Position numbers and translations under genes: made by a program
Assembly: GCA_903958915.1 (NCBI GenBank)
Contig: CAJBVC010000065.1
Span: 1 to 12,117 of the forward strand
DNA: 12,117 nucleotides
Source of the DNA: an uncultured beta proteobacterium
Lineage (GTDB): Bacteria; Pseudomonadota; Gammaproteobacteria; Burkholderiales; Burkholderiaceae_C
Reading direction: 5' to 3'
Part shown: one piece after another, positions 8,755-12,117 of the stretch
Layout of the letters: every line of letters begins with the position of its first letter
Position numbering within the stretch: the first letter of the stretch is position 1
The notes under the pieces: model-generated
Told to the model about the DNA's origin: nothing
Seen by the model: only the letters and a program-made list of their open reading frames with translations
The model's database searches: none

Positions 8755-10581
8755 TCAACTTCTCGCTGCGCGCTTGCGGTCGTGTTCGGACAGGTGGCGC
8801 TTGCGCAGACGAATTGATTTCGGAGTGATTTCGACCAATTCGTCGTCTTCGATAAATTCCACGCCGTACTCCAGCGTGCATTCAATCGGCGGCGTAATCT
8901 TGATGGCGTCTTCCTTGCCGCTGACCCGGAAATTGGTCAGTTGCTTGGTGCGTGTGGCGTTCACCACCAGATCGTTGTCGCGGGCGTGGATGCCGACGAT
9001 CATGCCCTCGTAGACCGGGTCGTTGGGACGCACAAACATGCGGCCACGATCGTCCAATTTACCCAGGGCGTAGGTAAAGATTTCACCGGCATCCATGGAA
9101 ATCAGCACGCCATTCTTACGGCCACCGATTTCGCCCTTGTGGGGTTCGTAGCTGTCAAAAATATTGGAAATCAGGCCAGAGCCACGGGTCAGGTTCATGA
9201 ATTCATTGGTGAAACCAATCAGACCGCGGGCCGGAATGCGGTACTCCAGGCGCACACGGCCACGGCCGTCCGGCTCCATGTTCACCAGATCGCCCTTGCG
9301 CTCACCGAGTGCCTGCATCACACCGCCCTGGTGCTGCTCTTCGATGTCGGCAGTCACCATTTCGATGGGTTCGTGCTTTTCGCCATTGACTTCCTTGAAG
9401 ACCACCCGCGGTTTGGACACTGCCAATTCATAGCCTTCGCGGCGCATGTTCTCCAGCAGAATGGTCAGGTGCAATTCGCCCCGGCCCATCACTTCGAAGA
9501 TGCCCTCTTCGCTGGTTTCCTTTACCCGCAAGGCCACGTTGTGCTGCAACTCCTTTTGCAAGCGGTCCCAGATCTGGCGACTGGTGACGTACTTGCCTTC
9601 GCGTCCGGCCAACGGGCTGGTGTTGACGCAGAAGTTCATCGTCAAAGTCGGCTCGTCGACCTTGAGCATGGGCAGCGGCATGGGCGTGGTCGGGTCGGTT
9701 ACCGTCACACCAATGCCGATGTCGGCAATGCCGTTGATCAGGACAATTTCACCGGGGCCGGCTTCCGTGGTCTGCATACGCTCCAATCCCTCGAAGGTGA
9801 GCACCTGGTTGATGCGTCCCTTCACCGGTTTGCCGTCCAGGCCCTCCATGACCACCACATCCATCATCGGGCGAATGGTGCCCTGGCTGATGCGGCCAAC
9901 CCCAATGCGGCCCACGAAGGTGGAAAAATCGAGCGCTGAAATCTGCAGCTGCAACGGCGCGTTCGGATCGCCTTCCTGGTGCGGCACGTGTTTCAAAATG
10001 GTGTTGAACAGGGCCGACATGTCCGGACCCCACTGTTCACCCTGTCCGCCCTCTTCCATCGACGACCAGCCGTTGATGCCGGAGGCGTACACCACGGGAA
10101 AGTCGAGCTGCTCATCGGTGGCACCGAGCTTGTCGAAAAGGTCAAATGCCGCGTTCACCACCTTGTCGGGATTGGAACCAGGTTTGTCGACCTTGTTCAC
10201 CACCACGATCGGCTTGAGGCCCAAGGCCAGCGCTTTTTTGGTAACAAAACGCGTTTGTGGCATTGGGCCTTCCTGGGCATCAATCAGCAGCAGCACACCG
10301 TCGACCATCGACAAGGCCCGCTCCACCTCGCCGCCAAAGTCCGCGTGTCCGGGTGTGTCAACAATGTTGATGTGGGTGCCTTCCCAGCTAACGGCGCAAT
10401 TCTTGGCCAAGATGGTGATGCCACGCTCCTTTTCGATGGCGTTGTTGTCCATGACCGTATCCACCACTTTTTCGTGGCTGGCGAAGGTGCCGGACTGTCG
10501 CAGTAACTGGTCGACCATGGTGGTCTTGCCATGGTCCACGTGGGCGATGATGGCGATGTTTCGGATCTGTTTATGGCTCAT
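8755..10581 (-). CDS. typA: Ribosome-associated GTPase TypA/BipA
   Basis: Translational GTPase of the EF-G/LepA superfamily that binds the ribosome and supports 50S assembly and growth under stress such as cold. The 608-residue product has the usual length. GTPase motifs are in order: G1 AHVDHGKTT (13-21), G2 ERGIT (52-56) with the switch I sequence GITILAKN, G3 DTPGHADFGGEVER (75-88), G4 NKVDKPG (129-135). Later are the EF-G-like domains III and V (RGELHLTILLENMRREGYEL; GRGRVRLEYRIPARGLIGF) and the BipA-specific C-terminal domain ending TPKSIRLRKRHLSEHDRKRA. It follows truB by 58 bases on the same strand and is probably the last gene of the infB-rbfA-truB cluster. A structured repeat begins immediately after its stop codon. 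Confidence 0.98.
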   Translation of the reverse strand: MSHKQIRNIAIIAHVDHGKTTMVDQLLRQSGTFASHEKVVDTVMDNNAIEKERGITILAKNCAVSWEGTHINIVDTPGHADFGGEVERALSMVDGVLLLIDAQEGPMPQTRFVTKKALALGLKPIVVVNKVDKPGSNPDKVVNAAFDLFDKLGATDEQLDFPVVYASGINGWSSMEEGGQGEQWGPDMSALFNTILKHVPHQEGDPNAPLQLQISALDFSTFVGRIGVGRISQGTIRPMMDVVVMEGLDGKPVKGRINQVLTFEGLERMQTTEAGPGEIVLINGIADIGIGVTVTDPTTPMPLPMLKVDEPTLTMNFCVNTSPLAGREGKYVTSRQIWDRLQKELQHNVALRVKETSEEGIFEVMGRGELHLTILLENMRREGYELAVSKPRVVFKEVNGEKHEPIEMVTADIEEQHQGGVMQALGERKGDLVNMEPDGRGRVRLEYRIPARGLIGFTNEFMNLTRGSGLISNIFDSYEPHKGEIGGRKNGVLISMDAGEIFTYALGKLDDRGRMFVRPNDPVYEGMIVGIHARDNDLVVNATRTKQLTNFRVSGKEDAIKITPPIECTLEYGVEFIEDDELVEITPKSIRLRKRHLSEHDRKRAARS

Positions 10582-10614
10582 GGTTCACTTTCTAACTTGA
10601 ATTCTCAGTGCCTG

Positions 10615-10627
10615 GCGCCAACGGCGC
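10615..10627. other. Small hairpin between truB and typA
   Basis: GCGCC-AAC-GGCGC forms a five-base-pair stem with a three-base loop in the 58-base gap between the truB stop and the typA start. There is no T-run after it on the minus strand, so it is unlikely to terminate transcription. It may be a processing or stability element, or chance in GC-rich DNA. Confidence 0.35.
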
Positions 10628-10639
10628 TCAAGCTGCTTT

Positions 10640-11686
10640 TTACATTTGCACCTGCTGGATCTGAGACTGTGCAATCTCGATCGGACTCAGCAAGCGCCCT
10701 GGTATCAACTCTCCCGCCCTGGTATGCGCGGTGCCCAGCAAAGCATGCGGCTGGGTGCCGTACACGGCCACTTTTTCATCATCCGTCCAGCTTCCGCGAC
10801 GGCGCACGCCGCTCAGAAACCGACCTGCATCGTCAGGATCGAGCGCGACCACGGTATGTTGCGTCAACAAGGAATCCACGGGCAGCAACAGCGCCAGGCG
10901 TTCACTCTCCGTCATCGCTTCCAGCGCCTCGAGCGTGACGCACTGCGCCTCGGTAAAGTCGCCGGTTGCGGTTCGCCGCAACTCGGTCAAATGGGCACCA
11001 CAGCCCAAGGCTTCACCGATATCTTCGCCCAGAGTGCGAATGTAAGTTCCCTTGCTGCAACCTACTATCATTTCTATAGCTAGCTGCGCTTTATCCACGG
11101 GCGTCAGTGTCAATTTTAACTGATGAATAGTGATGTTACGAGGCGCTCGCTCGACCTCGATTCCAGCGCGCGCATATTCGTACAACGCTTTGCCATCCTT
11201 TTTCAAGGCACTGTGCATAGGAGGTGTCTGCGAAATCGGTCCGGTAAAACGAGGTGCTATGCGCGCCACATCTGTCTCATTGACCAGAACAGGGCGCACT
11301 GCGATCACATCACCTTCGGCATCCCCTGTACTGGTCTTTGTTCCCAGCAGCGCTGTTGCGCGGTATGTCTTGTCGGCTTCGAGTTGCAACTGACTGAACT
11401 TGGTTGCTGCACCAAAACACAATGGCAGCACCCCCGTGGCCAGCGGATCCAACGTGCCGGTGTGGCCCGCTTTTTCCGCACGTAACAACCATTTGACTTT
11501 CTGCAGAGCGTCGTTACTAGACCAACCCAAAGGTTTGTCCAGCAGCAGCACCCCATGCACGGGGCGCCTTGTGATTTTCCGGCCCCCATGCTCCGCCGCT
11601 GCGCGGGTCGCTGCCCCCCGAGGGGGTCGCGTTTCGCCTTGGGGCGGCCCTGCGGCGAAACCCCGTCCACTCGACGCCGGTTCCAT
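10640..11686 (-). CDS. truB: tRNA pseudouridine(55) synthase TruB with a repeat-derived N-terminal extension
   Basis: Isomerises U55 of the tRNA T-loop to pseudouridine. The core starts at PVHGVLLLDKPLGWSSNDALQKVK (42-65), with the catalytic motif GHTGTLDPLATG (74-84, nucleophile Asp80). Next come PPMHSALKKDGKALYEYARAGIEV and CSKGTYIRTLGEDIGEALGCGAHLTELRR (210-238), then a C-terminal PUA-like part. At 348 residues it is longer than E. coli TruB (314). About 30 extra residues precede the core, and residues 9-35 are translated from a palindromic repeat. The ATG at 11686 is one base after the rbfA stop and has GAGG upstream. The only other in-frame start candidate is a GTG within PVHG, so the extension is probably made. 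A second repeat-like stretch covers residues 189-209. Confidence 0.96.
   Translation of the reverse strand: MEPASSGRGFAAGPPQGETRPPRGAATRAAAEHGGRKITRRPVHGVLLLDKPLGWSSNDALQKVKWLLRAEKAGHTGTLDPLATGVLPLCFGAATKFSQLQLEADKTYRATALLGTKTSTGDAEGDVIAVRPVLVNETDVARIAPRFTGPISQTPPMHSALKKDGKALYEYARAGIEVERAPRNITIHQLKLTLTPVDKAQLAIEMIVGCSKGTYIRTLGEDIGEALGCGAHLTELRRTATGDFTEAQCVTLEALEAMTESERLALLLPVDSLLTQHTVVALDPDDAGRFLSGVRRRGSWTDDEKVAVYGTQPHALLGTAHTRAGELIPGRLLSPIEIAQSQIQQVQM
11062..11120 (+). repeat. AT-richer repeat-like segment inside truB
   Basis: Read on the plus strand it runs CTACTATCATTTCTATAGCT, then AGCTGCGCTTTATCC, then a TCAATTTTAAC tail. The order of blocks (CTACTA, ATAGCT, GCT, CGCTT, TCC, TTTT) matches the segment at 6902-6957 in the hydrolase gene. 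The composition is clearly more AT-rich than the surrounding truB sequence. It encodes TruB residues 189-209, a variable stretch just before the conserved CSKGTYIRT block. Similarity to a family-wide interspersed repeat is from memory and unverified. Confidence 0.4.
11582..11660 (-). repeat. GC-rich palindromic element translated within truB
   Basis: Read in the truB direction it contains an outer stem TTTCGCC/GGCGAAA (11632-11638 with 11654-11660), then a CCCCC/GGGGG hairpin (11614-11626), then CCGC-GCA-GCGG (11596-11606), and ends in GGGGG. The same order (large hairpin, C-run/G-run hairpin, GCA-loop hairpin, G-run) is seen in the two intergenic copies at 8581-8754. It encodes residues 9-35, which are rich in Gly, Ala, Arg and Pro and absent from typical TruB proteins. 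Confidence 0.65.
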
Positions 11687-11687
11687 C

Positions 11688-12059
11688 TCAATCCTCGTTC
11701 TTTGAGCGCGAGGCGACCGCCTGGGCGATGAGGGCGTTCATGTCGGCGGCACGCTCGGTGGTGCGGTCGAACAGGAAGTGCAGCGTCGGCACCGTGTGAA
11801 TGTGCAGACGCTTGAACAGGCCTGCCCGCAAGAAGCCAGCGGCCTGGTTCAAACCTGCAGCGCACGCCTCATGGTCACCACCAAGCACGCTGAAAAACAC
11901 TTTGGCGTGGGCATAGTCCGGTGTGACCTCCACGCCCTGAATCGTCACCATCCCCACCCTCGGGTCCTTCAGCTCGCGGGCGATCAGTTCGGTCAGATCG
12001 CGCTGGATCTGATCGGCCACGCGAAAACCGCGGTTGGGGGTGGAAGACTTTTTGCGCAT
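11688..12059 (-). CDS. rbfA: 30S ribosome-binding factor A
   Basis: Small KH-fold protein that binds the immature 30S subunit and is needed for 16S rRNA 5'-end maturation and cold growth. The 123-residue product carries the family blocks [47 protein letters not shown] and the RTVP-equivalent [17 protein letters not shown]. The start at 12059 follows the infB stop by 14 bases with AGGTTG as a weak ribosome site. Its stop (11688-11690) is one base before the truB ATG, so translation is probably coupled. The order infB-rbfA-truB is highly conserved in bacteria. Confidence 0.97.
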   Translation of the reverse strand: MRKKSSTPNRGFRVADQIQRDLTELIARELKDPRVGMVTIQGVEVTPDYAHAKVFFSVLGGDHEACAAGLNQAAGFLRAGLFKRLHIHTVPTLHFLFDRTTERAADMNALIAQAVASRSKNED

Positions 12060-12073
12060 GACAAGCGGTCAAC

Positions 12074-12117
12074 CTAAAGCGTCCGTGCGACTTCGCGAAT
12101 TTCGAAGAACTCCAGCA
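12074..12117 (-). CDS. infB: Translation initiation factor IF-2 (last 14 codons only)
   Basis: The minus strand ends LEFFEIREVARTL followed by TAG at 12074-12076, which matches the C-terminal ending of IF-2 as I know it from Burkholderiales. Position directly upstream of rbfA and truB supports the call. The rest of the gene lies outside the window. Confidence 0.85.
   Translation of the reverse strand, partial: LEFFEIREVARTL

Noticed and set aside
8941..10600. Long plus-strand open frames (332 and 384 codons) opposite typA
   Set aside because: They are shadows of a GC-rich conserved gene. The translations are low in recognisable motifs and overlap the full-length, clearly correct TypA frame.

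Overview
The window looks like a chromosomal segment of a Comamonadaceae-type betaproteobacterium (Rhodoferax/Polaromonas/Acidovorax-like). This rests on GC-rich coding sequence, on protein sequences that read like Burkholderiales family members (GuaB, SmpB, TruB, TypA), and on short palindromic intergenic repeats of a style I associate with that family. No rRNA, tRNA, CRISPR array, prophage or insertion sequence is visible. Most of the window is core genome.

Layout, left to right. 1-2221 (minus): guaB (IMP dehydrogenase) followed by an overlapping MFS drug-efflux-type transporter cut by the left edge. 2339-2857 (plus): a small secreted DUF4124 protein, apparently read from a leaderless transcript. 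2868-3647 (minus): ratA then rnfH. 3727-4200 (plus): smpB, divergent from ratA. 4191-5777 (minus): a methyl-accepting chemotaxis protein whose tail overlaps the tail of smpB. 5872-6360 (minus): a secreted single Cache-domain protein just upstream of the chemoreceptor. 6491-8541 (minus): an EamA-type exporter coupled by an ATGA overlap to a 3-hydroxyisobutyryl-CoA hydrolase-like enzyme. 8542-8754: an intergenic region dominated by two copies of a structured repeat. 8755-12117 (minus): infB (last 14 codons), rbfA, truB and typA, a translation and ribosome-maturation cluster.

Functional links. infB-rbfA-truB-typA is a standard translation cluster (initiation factor 2, 30S maturation, tRNA Psi55 synthesis, ribosome-associated GTPase). 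smpB (trans-translation) next to ratA/rnfH is a recurring bacterial neighbourhood. The Cache protein and the MCP may form a sensing pair.

Nothing here is a clear new multi-gene system. The most unusual feature is a set of palindromic repeats. (i) Two 81-bp copies at 8581-8661 and 8674-8754 differ at nine positions; four of these form two compensatory base-pair swaps, and the rest fall in loops or junctions. (ii) An element with the same three-hairpin layout is translated as residues 9-35 of TruB. (iii) A second, AT-richer repeat type appears to lie inside both truB and the hydrolase gene. (iv) A 14-bp-stem palindrome lies in the hydrolase gene where the protein carries an apparent insertion close to the active site. 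Together they suggest repeat elements that colonise reading frames as well as intergenic space.
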